A stretch of DNA of 64,000 nucleotides from Ferrovibrio xuzhouensis (lineage in GTDB: Bacteria; Pseudomonadota; Alphaproteobacteria; Ferrovibrionales; Ferrovibrionaceae). Made by a program: the position numbers and the translations under genes. Each line of letters opens with the position of its first letter. The stretch's first letter is position 1. Below the pieces are notes generated by a model. The model did not search any database. It saw only the letters and a program-made list of their open reading frames with translations, and was not told the DNA's origin. Positions 17,314-26,625 of the stretch are shown here, in pieces. The DNA lies in NCBI RefSeq assembly GCF_042648965.1, contig NZ_JBHRYJ010000001.1, forward strand, positions 1,240,001 through 1,304,000, read 5' to 3'.

Positions 17314-17588
17314 GGCACCCCCCTTGGTGGCAGCCCGATTCGCCTTAATTTACCAGTGTTAATAAACAAAGTTAACGAATTAATGGCCTCATGGTTCCCC
17401 GGCGCGGGCGAAAGCGACCCCTCCGTGCTAGGATGACGGGTATTCGCTGCCGAAAAGCAACTTTCTGTCGGTTTTACCGGCAGTTAAGGCTTTAACCCCT
17501 AGGGTGGGCCCCGCCCCGGACGGCCGCCCGAACCGGCCCCGGCGGACCCGCCCAGACCCTTGCGAGAGCGCCCCTCTCGGGAGACCCG
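17314..17588. promoter_or_regulatory. Divergent ctrA / fliI control region
   Basis: This 275-base region holds an AT-rich patch at 17345-17383 with four TTAA half-sites, including TTAACGAATTAA. A second TTAA pair forms the dyad GTTAAGGCTTTAAC at 17483-17496. Both pairs have a 4-base spacer, whereas the classical CtrA site is TTAA-N7-TTAA. A GATTC (GANTC, CcrM-type methylation site) lies at 17337-17341, close to the ctrA start. A short stem, CTGTCGG/CCGGCAG, lies at 17466-17484 on the fliI side. Confidence 0.5.
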
Positions 17589-18938
17589 ATGACCAGCCTG
17601 CCCGTGCACAGCCTGCTGATGGACCTGGACCGCATCAAGGATGTGAGCTTCACCGGCCGCGTCACCTCGATTCAGGGCCTGCTGGTCGAGATCGCCGGGG
17701 TGGAACGCTATCTCTCCATCGGCTCGCGCGTGCGGGTGCAGACCCGCGACCGCCGCGAGGTGGAATGCGAGGTGGTCGGCTTCCGCCAGAACCGCGCGCT
17801 CTTGATGCCCTATGGCTCGCTGGAAGGCGTCGGCCTCGGCTGCCGCGCCGTGGTCGCCGAGGACCAGCCGGTGGTCTATCCGGACCCCAGCTGGCTCGGC
17901 CGTGTCATCGACGGGCTCGGCCGGCCGCTCGACGGCGGCCCGCCGCTGGCCAACGGCGCCGCGCCCTATCCGCTCCGCGCCAGCCCGCCGCCGGCCAACA
18001 TGCGCAAGCGCGTCGGCAAGAAGATCGATCTCGGCATCCGCTCGATCAACACCTTCATCTCCTGCTGCCGCGGCCAGCGCATGGGCATCTTCGCCGGCTC
18101 CGGCGTCGGCAAGTCCGTGCTGCTGTCGATGATGGCGCGCTATACCGAGGCCGACGTCAACGTGGTCGGCCTGATCGGCGAACGCGGCCGCGAGGTGCAG
18201 GAATTCATCGAGGACGATCTCGGCAAGGCGGGCCTCGCCCGCACCGTGATCGTCGTCGCCACTTCGGACGAGCCCGCCCTGGTGCGCCGCCAGGCCGCCT
18301 ATATGACCCTGGCGGTGGCGGAATTCTTCCGCGACCAGGGCCTGCAGGTGCTCTGCCTGATGGATTCGGTCACCCGCTTCGCCATGGCGCAGCGCGAGAT
18401 CGGCCTGTCGGGCGGCGAGCCGCCGACCACCAAGGGCTATCCGCCGACCACGTTTGCCGAGCTGCCGCGCCTGTTGGAACGCGCCGGGCCGGGCACCTCG
18501 GAAGGCGGCATCACCGGACTGTTCACCGTGCTGGTCGACGGCGACGACCACAACGAGCCGATTGCGGACGCCACCCGCGGTATTCTCGACGGCCATATCG
18601 TGATGGAACGCGCCATTGCCGAGCGCGGCCGCTATCCCGCCATCAACATCCTGCGCTCGATCTCGCGCACCATGCCGGGCTGCAACACCGACGACGAGAA
18701 CCTGCTGGTCAGCCGGGCGCGCCAGCTGATGGCGACCTACGAGGACATGGCCGAGCTGATCCGGCTCGGCGCCTACCGCATGGGCTCGGACCCGAGGGTC
18801 GACGAGGCGATTCATTACCAGCCGATGCTGGAGGCCTTCCTCAAGCAGCAGAAAAGCGAACGCTCCGACCTCGCGTCGGGCTACGCCAGGCTGGCGGAAA
18901 TCTTCACCGAAGGCGGCAGCGAACAGGCCGCGCAGTAG
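17589..18938 (+). CDS. fliI: Flagellar export ATPase FliI
   Basis: A 449-residue F1-beta-like ATPase of the flagellar type III export apparatus; it forms a hexamer with FliH and FliJ at the base of the export gate. The Walker A motif is AGSGVGKS (about 169-176). LIGERGREVQEF, LCLMDSVTRFAMAQREIGLS and PPTTKGYPPTTFAELPRLLERAG are all typical. The length is normal. It is followed by fliJ after 29 bases, so the two form a small plus-strand operon split from the main minus-strand flagellar cluster. Confidence 0.96.
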   Translation: MTSLPVHSLLMDLDRIKDVSFTGRVTSIQGLLVEIAGVERYLSIGSRVRVQTRDRREVECEVVGFRQNRALLMPYGSLEGVGLGCRAVVAEDQPVVYPDPSWLGRVIDGLGRPLDGGPPLANGAAPYPLRASPPPANMRKRVGKKIDLGIRSINTFISCCRGQRMGIFAGSGVGKSVLLSMMARYTEADVNVVGLIGERGREVQEFIEDDLGKAGLARTVIVVATSDEPALVRRQAAYMTLAVAEFFRDQGLQVLCLMDSVTRFAMAQREIGLSGGEPPTTKGYPPTTFAELPRLLERAGPGTSEGGITGLFTVLVDGDDHNEPIADATRGILDGHIVMERAIAERGRYPAINILRSISRTMPGCNTDDENLLVSRARQLMATYEDMAELIRLGAYRMGSDPRVDEAIHYQPMLEAFLKQQKSERSDLASGYARLAEIFTEGGSEQAAQ

Positions 18939-18967
18939 CCGGGCGCTGTCAGGGGGAGTAGCGTGCA

Positions 18968-19405
18968 ATGCGTGGCGTGGACGGACTGATCCGGCTGTGG
19001 AAATGGCGCCTCGACGAGCGCCGCCGCATCGTCGTCGATCTTGAAATCCTGCGCGGCAACATCGAACGCCAGATGGAAAAGCTCGACCAGGAGCTGGAGC
19101 GCGAGCGCAAGATCGCGACCCGGAACTACGAGGCGGGCACCGGCTTCACCAACTACCGCAAGGCCAACCGCGAACGCCATGCCAACCTGATCGTCTCGCG
19201 CGAGGAGGTGATCGATCGCATCGCCGCCGCCCAGGAAGAGGTCAACGCCGGCTTCCGCGAGCTGAAGAAATACGAGCTGGTGAAAGAGAACTGGGAACGC
19301 CGCGAGCGCCAGAAGCAGGAGCGCCGCGAACAGGCCGAGATGGACGAGGCCGGCCTGCAGGGCTTCATCCGCCGCCAGGACCGCCCCGACAACACGCCGG
19401 GCTAG
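18968..19405 (+). CDS. fliJ: Flagellar export chaperone FliJ
   Basis: A 145-residue, highly charged, helical protein predicted to form one long antiparallel coiled coil (RLDERRRIVVDLEILRG ... ERRERQKQERREQAEMDEA). That is the shape of FliJ, which sits in the centre of the FliI ring and ferries chaperones. Sequence conservation in this family is weak, so the assignment leans on fold pattern, length and position directly after fliI. AGGGGGAG lies about 11 bases upstream of the ATG. A palindromic repeat follows the stop. Confidence 0.85.
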   Translation: MRGVDGLIRLWKWRLDERRRIVVDLEILRGNIERQMEKLDQELERERKIATRNYEAGTGFTNYRKANRERHANLIVSREEVIDRIAAAQEEVNAGFRELKKYELVKENWERRERQKQERREQAEMDEAGLQGFIRRQDRPDNTPG

Positions 19406-19410
19406 TAAAA

Positions 19411-19495
19411 ATGGGATGCCCGGATCTGGTCCGGGCATGACGAAAATTTCCAGTTCATTTTTTTAGTCACCCTCGGACTTGATCCGAGGGTCCTG
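19411..19495. repeat. Dispersed palindromic element, copy 2 (overlaps a gene end)
   Basis: There are two separate stems. The first, 19411-19442, has arms around GATCTGGTC inside GATGCCCG...CGGGCATGACG. The second, 19466-19495, has CCCTCGGACTTGATCCGAGGG. The second half is translated in the flanking EamA gene, giving its last residues QDPRIKSEGD. The same two stems occur in the opposite order at 38100-38185. They are likely to terminate or stabilise the converging fliJ and EamA transcripts. Confidence 0.7.
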
Positions 19496-20413
19496 TTTTC
19501 TTGTCCGCAGCACCCTTCCGTCAATGGCCAGCAGGCCGAGCGCGATCACCGCCATGCCGGCGATCTGGCGCGGCACCAGATTTTCGCCAAGCACCAGAAC
19601 GCCGAGCAGGATGGCGCTGACCGGCACCAGCAGGGTCACGAGATTAACGTTGCTGCCGGCCGCCGCCATCACCCGGAAGAAGATCACATAGGCCAGCGCC
19701 GTCGACAGCAGCGCCAGGCCGGCCAGCGCAGCCAGCACCGGCAGCGCCGGCAGGGGCAGCAGCCAGGGCCGGTCGACGACGAGCGCCAGCGGCAGCAGCA
19801 TGGATGACGAGGCAACCAGCTGCCCGGTGGCGGTGGCCAGCGGCGGCACGCCGAGGCGGCGGAAGCGACGGCCGAATACCCCGGCGCAGGCATAGGACAA
19901 CGTCGCCAGCAGCACCGCACCCTGGGCCAGCACATTGCCGCCGAGACCGGACAGCAGCAGCTCCGGCCCCAGCAGGATGACGACACCGGCGAGCCCGAGC
20001 AGCACGCCGAGGATGCGGTTGGCCGTCAGTTTTTCGTCCGCCGTGAAGGCATGGGCGACCAGCGCGGTCGAGATCGGCGTGGTGGCATTGAGGATGGAGG
20101 CCAGCCCGCTCGGGATCTGCCCCTGGGCCCAGACGATCAGGCTGAACGGGATCGCGTTGTTGAGCAGGCCCATGCCGAAAAAGGCGAGCCAGACCGTGCC
20201 GCCGCGCGGCAGGCGCAGGCCGGCCAGATACAGCACCGGCAGCAGCACGAGGGCGGCGAGCCCGACGCGGCAGGCGACGATGGTCAGCGGCGGCAGATCG
20301 CGCACGGCCATGCCGACGAAAAAGAACGAGCCGCCCCAGAGGACCGAGAGGACGAGCAGCAGGCCCCAGACGGAGGCCGACATGCCGGACGTGACAGTCT
20401 GTTGGTGTGTCAT
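19463..20413 (-). CDS. EamA/DMT family transporter
   Basis: A 316-residue protein with about ten hydrophobic helices in two EamA repeats, starting with VLWGGSFFFVGMAVRDLPPLTIVACR and continuing to TTPISTALVAHAFTADEKL and VPVSAILLGVLVLGE. These proteins export or import small metabolites; the substrate cannot be read. The C-terminal tail TRKQDPRIKSEGD is encoded by an intergenic palindromic repeat, so it is probably an acquired extension. The gene is 48 bases downstream of the second FliK-like gene and may be transcribed with it. Confidence 0.85.
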   Translation of the reverse strand: MTHQQTVTSGMSASVWGLLLVLSVLWGGSFFFVGMAVRDLPPLTIVACRVGLAALVLLPVLYLAGLRLPRGGTVWLAFFGMGLLNNAIPFSLIVWAQGQIPSGLASILNATTPISTALVAHAFTADEKLTANRILGVLLGLAGVVILLGPELLLSGLGGNVLAQGAVLLATLSYACAGVFGRRFRRLGVPPLATATGQLVASSSMLLPLALVVDRPWLLPLPALPVLAALAGLALLSTALAYVIFFRVMAAAGSNVNLVTLLVPVSAILLGVLVLGENLVPRQIAGMAVIALGLLAIDGRVLRTRKQDPRIKSEGD

Positions 20414-20461
20414 GCCCCTGACTAAGGCCTGACGGCGGCAAATGCCATCCGCTTCTTGCGC

Positions 20462-22480
20462 TCAGGCCTTCAGCTCTGTCGTCGGGCCGCGCGATTCCAG
20501 TTCCGGGCTGGGCCAGTCGAGCGGCTTCTCGCGGCTGTGAAAGCGGATCGAGCCGGTCATGCCGGTCAGCGCGATGGCCTCCTCGAAGATCGCCGAGACA
20601 TCAAGGCGGAAGGCCGGACCAAAGGTGGTTTCCGAGCGCAGGATCAGATCGAGCTGCTTGACGCTGATGAAGCCGTCGAACTGGATCGGCCCGGTGCTTT
20701 CGAGGTTGAAGTCGATGATGAAGCGGGTCTGGTTCTGCTGCCGCTTCTTGTCGCGCCGGCGGCGCATGAAGATCTGGATCGCCTCGACGCGGCCGCCGAG
20801 GAACATCGGCATCACCAGCGCCTGCCACTGGTTGTCGCCCTGGCGCTGGTTGAGGCGGCCGAGGTCGCGGAAATCGTCGTCCAGCTTGCGCAGCAGGTCG
20901 CCCTTGCCCTGCTGTTCCAGCTTGCGCACCGCCTCGCTGCCGAGCCAGGCCTGGGCGCTGCCGGCGGCGGCGGCTGCCATGAACTGCAGCGCGGTGACCG
21001 CCAGCCGGGCGTTGGGCTGCGGCATCAGCTGGTCCTGCAGGCGCTGGGCCAGCGCCGGGTCGGCGGCGCGGATGGCGTCCAGCGTCTGCTGCAGCACCGG
21101 CCACTGGCCCTGCAGGCGCGACAGCACGCCGGCCAGCGGTGCCGGGCCGACCGTCGTGGCCGCCGGCGGCGCCGGCCGTACCAGCGCGGCGAGTTCCAGC
21201 GTCACCTGTGCGCCGGGCGGCAGGGTCTGCGGCAATGTCAGCGCCAGCAGGCCCTGCGGCGTGTTCACCAGGGTCTGGCCGGCCTGGTTCTGGCCGGTGA
21301 CGATGCCGCTGAGCAGCGCCGGCACGCCGGACTGCGGCCCGGCCTGAAGCGCGGGCTGGCCCGGCAGCAATGTGCTGGCCGGCGCCGCGCCCAGTGCCGC
21401 GCCCGGTGCCGGCAGCGGCTGGGCGGCCAGCGCTTGCGACGTACCGGCCGGCGGCAGGGCCGACAGCGGCGGAACCACGGTAGAGCTTCCCGCCGGCGGG
21501 GTCGCGGCGGAGGTCGGCGTCTGCACCAGTCCGGCCGGCGACGTCACCGCCCGCGCCGAACCTGGCTGGGTGGCCTGCTGCGCGATCTGCGCGGCAGTCG
21601 GTGTTGCCGCGGCCTGTGCCGCAGAGGGCACGCTGGCTGGCGGCGTCGCACTCTGCACGACGAGCTGCAGCTGGCTGCCCGGCGGCAGGACGGCGGTCTG
21701 GGTCGTACTGGCCTGCAGGGGCTGCGGGATCACCACGGCGGTCAGCGTTTGGCCGGGAGTCGGCAGCGCCGTCGCGGCAGCACCGCCGGGCTGCGGCGGC
21801 GAAATGGCGAGCGCGAGCTGGGCGGCGGTCGGCGGCTGGGCCACGGCGGCGACCGGCGGCTGCAGCGCGCTGCCGTTGACAGTGGTCACCGTGGCCTGCT
21901 GCGGGTTTTCGGCATTGAGCTGCAGCTTGAGGACGGCCGTCAGCAGCGCCGTGTCGTTCTGTGCCAGCACGCCCGCGAGGCCGGTCAGCGACAGCGTGGT
22001 ACCGGCGGCGGTGCGCACCAGCAGGGCGACGCCGTCGCGCGCCACCGCCTGGGCGGTGAAGGCACCGCCCTGCGCCAGTTCGCGCAGGCTGTCGGAAATC
22101 TGCGTCGCCGCGTTGCCGGATGGGACCTGGCCGGTCGAAGCCTGACCGCTCGAAGACTGGCCTGCAGGTGCCTGGCCGGAGGCCGGCGGAGTCTGCACAG
22201 GCGCGGGTTGCGGGACCGGAGTCTGCGTGGCCGGGCCGGTGGTCGGCGGGGTGCCGGTGTTGCCGGAGGGCGTGCTGGCGGGCGGCGTGGCGGCAGGCTG
22301 ACTACCGGCCTGCTGTCCACCGCTCTGCTGGCCGCCGCTCTGCTGTCCCGGCGTCTGGCTGCCATCCGGCGGCAGCGCCGGTGGCGGCGGCACCGTGCCG
22401 GCAGGTGTGGGGGTCGCCGGCTGGGGGGTCGTGACCGGCAGCGGCGGCGGGGGCGGGACGACGGGACCGATATCGCTCAC
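20462..22480 (-). CDS. Pro/Gln/Thr-rich protein with FliK-like C-terminal region
   Basis: A 672-residue protein starting at GTG. Residues 1 to about 400 are low complexity (runs of PPPPP, SGGQQ repeats, many Ala, Thr, Pro and Gln). The last ~170 residues are ordered, with LRKLDDDFRDLGRLNQ, then a beta-rich stretch FIIDFNLESTGPIQFDGFI and LDLILRSE. That layout, a disordered ruler plus a compact C-terminal domain, recalls the hook-length control family, but a clearer FliK is encoded at 33188-35176. It is last in the flagellar operon, 26 bases after flhG. It could be a second length-control or export-switch factor; this is inference. Confidence 0.5.
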   Translation of the reverse strand: MSDIGPVVPPPPPLPVTTPQPATPTPAGTVPPPPALPPDGSQTPGQQSGGQQSGGQQAGSQPAATPPASTPSGNTGTPPTTGPATQTPVPQPAPVQTPPASGQAPAGQSSSGQASTGQVPSGNAATQISDSLRELAQGGAFTAQAVARDGVALLVRTAAGTTLSLTGLAGVLAQNDTALLTAVLKLQLNAENPQQATVTTVNGSALQPPVAAVAQPPTAAQLALAISPPQPGGAAATALPTPGQTLTAVVIPQPLQASTTQTAVLPPGSQLQLVVQSATPPASVPSAAQAAATPTAAQIAQQATQPGSARAVTSPAGLVQTPTSAATPPAGSSTVVPPLSALPPAGTSQALAAQPLPAPGAALGAAPASTLLPGQPALQAGPQSGVPALLSGIVTGQNQAGQTLVNTPQGLLALTLPQTLPPGAQVTLELAALVRPAPPAATTVGPAPLAGVLSRLQGQWPVLQQTLDAIRAADPALAQRLQDQLMPQPNARLAVTALQFMAAAAAGSAQAWLGSEAVRKLEQQGKGDLLRKLDDDFRDLGRLNQRQGDNQWQALVMPMFLGGRVEAIQIFMRRRRDKKRQQNQTRFIIDFNLESTGPIQFDGFISVKQLDLILRSETTFGPAFRLDVSAIFEEAIALTGMTGSIRFHSREKPLDWPSPELESRGPTTELKA

Positions 22481-22506
22481 GCGGTCATGCCCCGCGCCCG
22501 GTCAGG

Positions 22507-23361
22507 TCAGGAATGCGCCGGCTGGCCCGTGCGTGCCAGGCCGGCAGCCAGCGCCTCGACATCTTCGGCGGCTTCGCACATCGGATGCCGGGTCAGCAGC
22601 GGCACCTGGTTGCGGATCGCATCGCGCACCTTGTCGTCGCGGCGGATCACTCCGGCCAGCGGCGGGGCGTATTTCAGGAAATTCTCCGATGCCTTGGCCA
22701 GCTTGGCATGGGTGCGCTCGCCCTCACGGGTGGTCGGCGCGATGTTGATCACCACGCGCACGTCGGCGTTGCGGTCGGCCATGCGTGCCAGCTTGATGAA
22801 GGCATAGGCATCGGTCAGCGCGGTCGGCTCGTCGTTGGTGACCACCAGCGTGACGCCGGCGGCGGCCGAGAAGGTGCGCACCACCGCATCGACGCCGGCG
22901 CCGAGATCGATGATCAGCTTGTCGTAGGAGCTCGCCAGCTGCACCAGCTGGTCGCGCAGGTCGGCCAGCGCCGCGGCATCGAGCGTCGACAGCGAGGCCG
23001 AGCCGGACTTGCCGGCGATGATGTCGAAGCCGGCCTCGGACGGCATGACCGCATCGGCCATGCTGAAGCGGCCGGCGATCACGCTGCCGAGGTCGCGGTC
23101 GGGCATCAGGCCGAGCTGGATGTCGACATTGGCGAGGCCGATATCGCCGTCGAACAGCAGCACGCGCTGGCCCTGCCGGGCCAGGCAATGCGCCAGGGTG
23201 ACCGACAGCCAGGTCTTGCCGACGCCGCCCTTGCCAGACGCGATGGCCAGGATGTTCGGCTGCTTGAGTGCCGCGGCCGGGTGACGCGTCGGCCGCGCCG
23301 TGGGTGCGGCGGGCGGCGTGGCGGGCGGATTGGCAGGCGGCAGCGTGGCGGTCATGGTCAT
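22507..23361 (-). CDS. flhG: MinD/ParA-like ATPase FlhG
   Basis: A 284-residue ATPase. A proline-rich N terminus (about 30 residues) precedes the deviant Walker A GKGGVGKT (43-50), then LLFDGDIGLANVDIQLG and LIIDLGAGVD. In polarly flagellated bacteria this protein (FlhG/FleN/YlxH) works with FlhF to set flagellar number and place. The ATG at 23361 overlaps the flhF stop as ATGA, so the two are translationally coupled. A long N-terminal extension of the frame into flhF is not real coding sequence. The FlhF-activating DQAxxLR motif of some FlhG proteins is not evident. Confidence 0.88.
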   Translation of the reverse strand: MTMTATLPPANPPATPPAAPTARPTRHPAAALKQPNILAIASGKGGVGKTWLSVTLAHCLARQGQRVLLFDGDIGLANVDIQLGLMPDRDLGSVIAGRFSMADAVMPSEAGFDIIAGKSGSASLSTLDAAALADLRDQLVQLASSYDKLIIDLGAGVDAVVRTFSAAAGVTLVVTNDEPTALTDAYAFIKLARMADRNADVRVVINIAPTTREGERTHAKLAKASENFLKYAPPLAGVIRRDDKVRDAIRNQVPLLTRHPMCEAAEDVEALAAGLARTGQPAHS

Positions 23362-24464
23362 TCGGCAGCCCTGAATGAAGGGGAACGGGATACGGCAGGT
23401 TTCGGCGCACCGCGCTGGGCAGCGGCGAAGGGATTGAGCTCGGTCACCGGGTCTTCGGCAACCGCGGCATCGGGATCGGCGAGCAGCCGGTGCGCCAGCG
23501 CCAGGGCATCCAGCCGCTCGAAGCCGCGGCCGACATAGGGACTGGCGCCGGCATCGGCAAAGGCCAGCCCGCCCAGTTCGGCGGCGGCGATCAGCGCGCC
23601 GAGCCGGCGGGCGGCATCGAGGCGGGTGGCAATGAAGCGGCGGGCGCCGAGCGAGACGGCCTGGGCGGCCAGCTCGCCGGCCTCCATGGCATCGGTGCCG
23701 GCGGCCAGCACCATCACCGGCTCGGCGCCGGAGGCCTCGATCAGCGCCTTCAGCGCGCGGCGCTCGGTGGCGGCATGCAGGTTGATGCCGGCGGTATCGA
23801 CCACCAGCTTGGCATCGGCTGGTGCTGCATTGACGGCATAGGCCAGCTCGCGCGGATCGGCGGTCTCGATAAAGGGTGCGCTCATCACCCGGCACAGCGC
23901 GGCGAGCTGTTCGCCGGCGGCGGCCCGGCTGCTGTCGGTGGAAATCACATGCACCGGGCGACGCTCCATCACGCAGCGCGCAGCGATCTTGGCGGTGGCG
24001 ATGCTCTTGCCGCTGCCCGGCGGGCCGATCAGGATCACCGGCCGGTTGTCGCCGCTGAGGCCGGGGAAGCGATAGCTCTCGTCGAGCGCCTCGGCCAGCG
24101 CACCGACCGCATCGTCGAGGCCGACGCGCAGTGCCGCCTGCATCAGCCGCTCGGCGATACGCGCCGGGATGCCATGCCAGGACAGCGAATCGCCGATCAG
24201 CGCGCCGAGTTCGGCCGGATCGAGTTCGCCGAAATCCTCGTCGGGCACAAACAGCCGGCCGTTGCCACTGCCATAGCGCAGGTTCTGCGCCTCCTCGGTG
24301 GCGAAATCCTCATCGACGCGCTGCTCGACGGCAGCCGTGATCTCCACCCCGCCGCCGTCGCGGTGGGTGTAGGTCGACACGATGATCGCCTCGTTGCCCA
24401 GCGCGTCGCGCACGAGGCTCATCGCCTCGTTCATCGTCGCCGCCTGGAAGGTTTTCATCCGCAT
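23358..24464 (-). CDS. flhF: Flagellar SRP-type GTPase FlhF
   Basis: A 368-residue SRP54/FtsY-like GTPase that marks the cell pole for flagellum assembly. The basic N terminus starts MRMKTFQAATMNEAMSLVRDALG, typical of FlhF. The G1 loop is GPPGSGKS (147-154), followed by RPVHVISTDSSRAAAGEQL and VVDTAGIN, where SRP GTPases often have DTAGR. The target-recognition TRLD is present. The protein is slightly short because the linker between the B and N domains is short. It lies 14 bases after flhA and overlaps flhG by four bases. Confidence 0.92.
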   Translation of the reverse strand: MRMKTFQAATMNEAMSLVRDALGNEAIIVSTYTHRDGGGVEITAAVEQRVDEDFATEEAQNLRYGSGNGRLFVPDEDFGELDPAELGALIGDSLSWHGIPARIAERLMQAALRVGLDDAVGALAEALDESYRFPGLSGDNRPVILIGPPGSGKSIATAKIAARCVMERRPVHVISTDSSRAAAGEQLAALCRVMSAPFIETADPRELAYAVNAAPADAKLVVDTAGINLHAATERRALKALIEASGAEPVMVLAAGTDAMEAGELAAQAVSLGARRFIATRLDAARRLGALIAAAELGGLAFADAGASPYVGRGFERLDALALAHRLLADPDAAVAEDPVTELNPFAAAQRGAPKPAVSRSPSFRAAE

Positions 24465-24478
24465 CGGTCAGGTCACCC

Positions 24479-26593
24479 CTAGATCTGCGCCACGGTCCGA
24501 AGCTTGGCCTTCGGATGGATTTCCTGCTGCGACATCACAATGGTCGCCGGACGGAAGCGTTCGATGATCGAGCGCACATAGGGCCGGATCGTCGGGCTGG
24601 TCAGCAGCACCGGCATATGGCCCTCGCCGGCCAGCCGCTCGAAGGTCTGGCGCACCTGGGCGATGAAGTCCTGCAGCTTGCTCGGCTGCATGCTGAGCTG
24701 GCGGTCCTCGCCCTGCCCGACCAGGGCTTCGGCGAAATTCTGTTCCCACTGCGGCGACAGGGTGACCAGCGGGATATAGCCGTCCGGGCTGAGGTGCGCG
24801 CTGGAGATCTGCCGCGCCAGCCGCGAGCGGACATGCTCGGTGATCTGGGTGATGCTCTGAGTATAGCCGCTGGCCTCGGCGATCGCCTCGAGGATGGTGG
24901 CGAAATCGCGGATCGAGACACGCTCGGACAGAAGATTCTGCAGCACACGCTGCACGCCATTGACGTTGATGCGGGTCGGAATCACTTCGCCCACCAGCTT
25001 CTCGTTGGTCTTCTTCAGTTCGTCGACCAGCTTCTGGGTCTCGGCGAAGCTGAGCAGGTCGGACATGTTGTCCTTGACCACTTCGGTCAGATGCGTGGTG
25101 ATCACCGTGCCGGGATCGACCACGGTATAGCCGCGGAACATCGCCTCGTCGCGCATGCTCTCGTCGACCCACATGGCCGGCAGGCCGAAGGTCGGCTCGA
25201 TGGTCTCCTCGCCCTGCAGGGCGATGCGTTCGCCGCGCGGGTCCATCACCAGCAGGGCGTTGGGCCGCACCTGGCCGCGCGCCGCCTCGACTTCCTTGAC
25301 CCGGACCACATAGGTCGTGCCGGGCAGCTGCATGTTGTCGAGGATGCGCACGCTGGGCATGATGAAGCCCATGTCGATGGCGATCTGGCGGCGCAGCGCC
25401 TTGATCTGGTCGGTCAGGCGATAGCCGCGCGCGTCATTGATCAGCGGCAGCAGACTGAAGCCGAGCTCCAGCCGCAGGTCATCGATCGCCAGCGCATTGA
25501 TCACCGGCTCGTCGAGCGGATTGACCGGCGGCGGCGGCGGTGGCGGCGGCACGTAGGCGGCACGCAGGGCCCGCTTCTCCTGCTGCCAGGAGAGATAGGC
25601 CAGGCCGCCGGATACCAGACCGAGCAGCATGAAAGGCAGGAACGGCATGCCCGGGATCAGCGCGAAGCAGGCCGCCAGGATGCCGGCCATGCCCAGCCCC
25701 TTGACCGAAGACAGCTGCGCCGACAGCGCCTTGTCGGTCGAGCCGCTGACACCGCCCTTGGAGACCATGATACCGGCGGCGACCGAGATGATCAGCGCCG
25801 GGATCTGCGACACCAGGCCGTCACCGACGGTCAGGATCGAATAGGTGTTGAGCGCCTGGGAGAACGGCAGGCCGTTCTGGACGACGCCGATCAGGATCCC
25901 GGCGATCAGGTTGATGAAGGTGATCATGATGCCCGCGACGGCATCGCCGCGGACGAATTTCGAGGCACCGTCCATCGAGCCGAAGAAACCCGACTCGTCT
26001 TCCAGCTCCTTGCGGCGCAGCCGTGCGGCGGTCTCGTCGATCAGGCCGGCCGAGAGATCGGCGTCGATCGCCATCTGCTTGCCGGGCATGGCGTCCAGGG
26101 TGAAGCGCGCCGACACCTCGGCGATACGGCCGGAACCCTTGGTGATGACCACGAAATTCACGATCACCAGGATGGCGAAGACAATCACGCCGATGACCAG
26201 GTTGCCGCCCATGACGAACTGGCCGAAGGCCTCGATGATATGGCCGGCAGCATCGGTGCCTTCATGGCCATGGCCGAGGATCAGGCGGGTGGATGCCAGG
26301 TTCAGCGACAGCCGCAGCATCGTGGTGATCAGCAGCACGGTGGGGAACGAGCTGAATTCCAGCGGACGCTGGATGAACAGGCAGGTCATCATCACCAGCA
26401 CGGCGGTCGTCACCGAGATCGCCAGCGCGATATCGAGCAGCCAGGTCGGCATCGGCAGGATGAGCACCGACAGGATGGCCATGATGCCGAAGGCCAGCAT
26501 GATGTCGCCATGCTTGCCGATGCCGCGCAGGCGGCCCATCAGGTCGGGGCCAGCCGAGCCTCCCGGGGCGTCAGCCGGTGCGTTCTCCGCCAT
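24479..26593 (-). CDS. flhA: Flagellar export gate protein FlhA
   Basis: A 704-residue export-gate component. The N-terminal half has about eight membrane helices and the FHIPEP-like loop region MLRLSLNLASTRLILGHG...AFGQFVMGGN, plus GSGRIAEVSARFTLDAMPGKQMAIDADL. A polyproline linker (about residue 350) leads to the cytosolic domain that docks FliH-FliI and chaperones, with RVSIRDFATILEAI. The start has GGAGAG upstream. It is fully intact and the length is standard. Its place after flbD and before flhF is the order found in several Alphaproteobacteria. Confidence 0.97.
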   Translation of the reverse strand: MAENAPADAPGGSAGPDLMGRLRGIGKHGDIMLAFGIMAILSVLILPMPTWLLDIALAISVTTAVLVMMTCLFIQRPLEFSSFPTVLLITTMLRLSLNLASTRLILGHGHEGTDAAGHIIEAFGQFVMGGNLVIGVIVFAILVIVNFVVITKGSGRIAEVSARFTLDAMPGKQMAIDADLSAGLIDETAARLRRKELEDESGFFGSMDGASKFVRGDAVAGIMITFINLIAGILIGVVQNGLPFSQALNTYSILTVGDGLVSQIPALIISVAAGIMVSKGGVSGSTDKALSAQLSSVKGLGMAGILAACFALIPGMPFLPFMLLGLVSGGLAYLSWQQEKRALRAAYVPPPPPPPPVNPLDEPVINALAIDDLRLELGFSLLPLINDARGYRLTDQIKALRRQIAIDMGFIMPSVRILDNMQLPGTTYVVRVKEVEAARGQVRPNALLVMDPRGERIALQGEETIEPTFGLPAMWVDESMRDEAMFRGYTVVDPGTVITTHLTEVVKDNMSDLLSFAETQKLVDELKKTNEKLVGEVIPTRINVNGVQRVLQNLLSERVSIRDFATILEAIAEASGYTQSITQITEHVRSRLARQISSAHLSPDGYIPLVTLSPQWEQNFAEALVGQGEDRQLSMQPSKLQDFIAQVRQTFERLAGEGHMPVLLTSPTIRPYVRSIIERFRPATIVMSQQEIHPKAKLRTVAQI

Positions 26594-26625
26594 CCGTCTC
26601 TCCTTCCCCCATCAGGGCGCGGCCA

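Noticed and set aside
17345..17383. Canonical CtrA sites (TTAA-N7-TTAA) upstream of ctrA
   Set aside because: The TTAA half-sites are there, but spacings are 10, 9 and 4 bases, so the standard site was not called; the N4 pair is reported separately.
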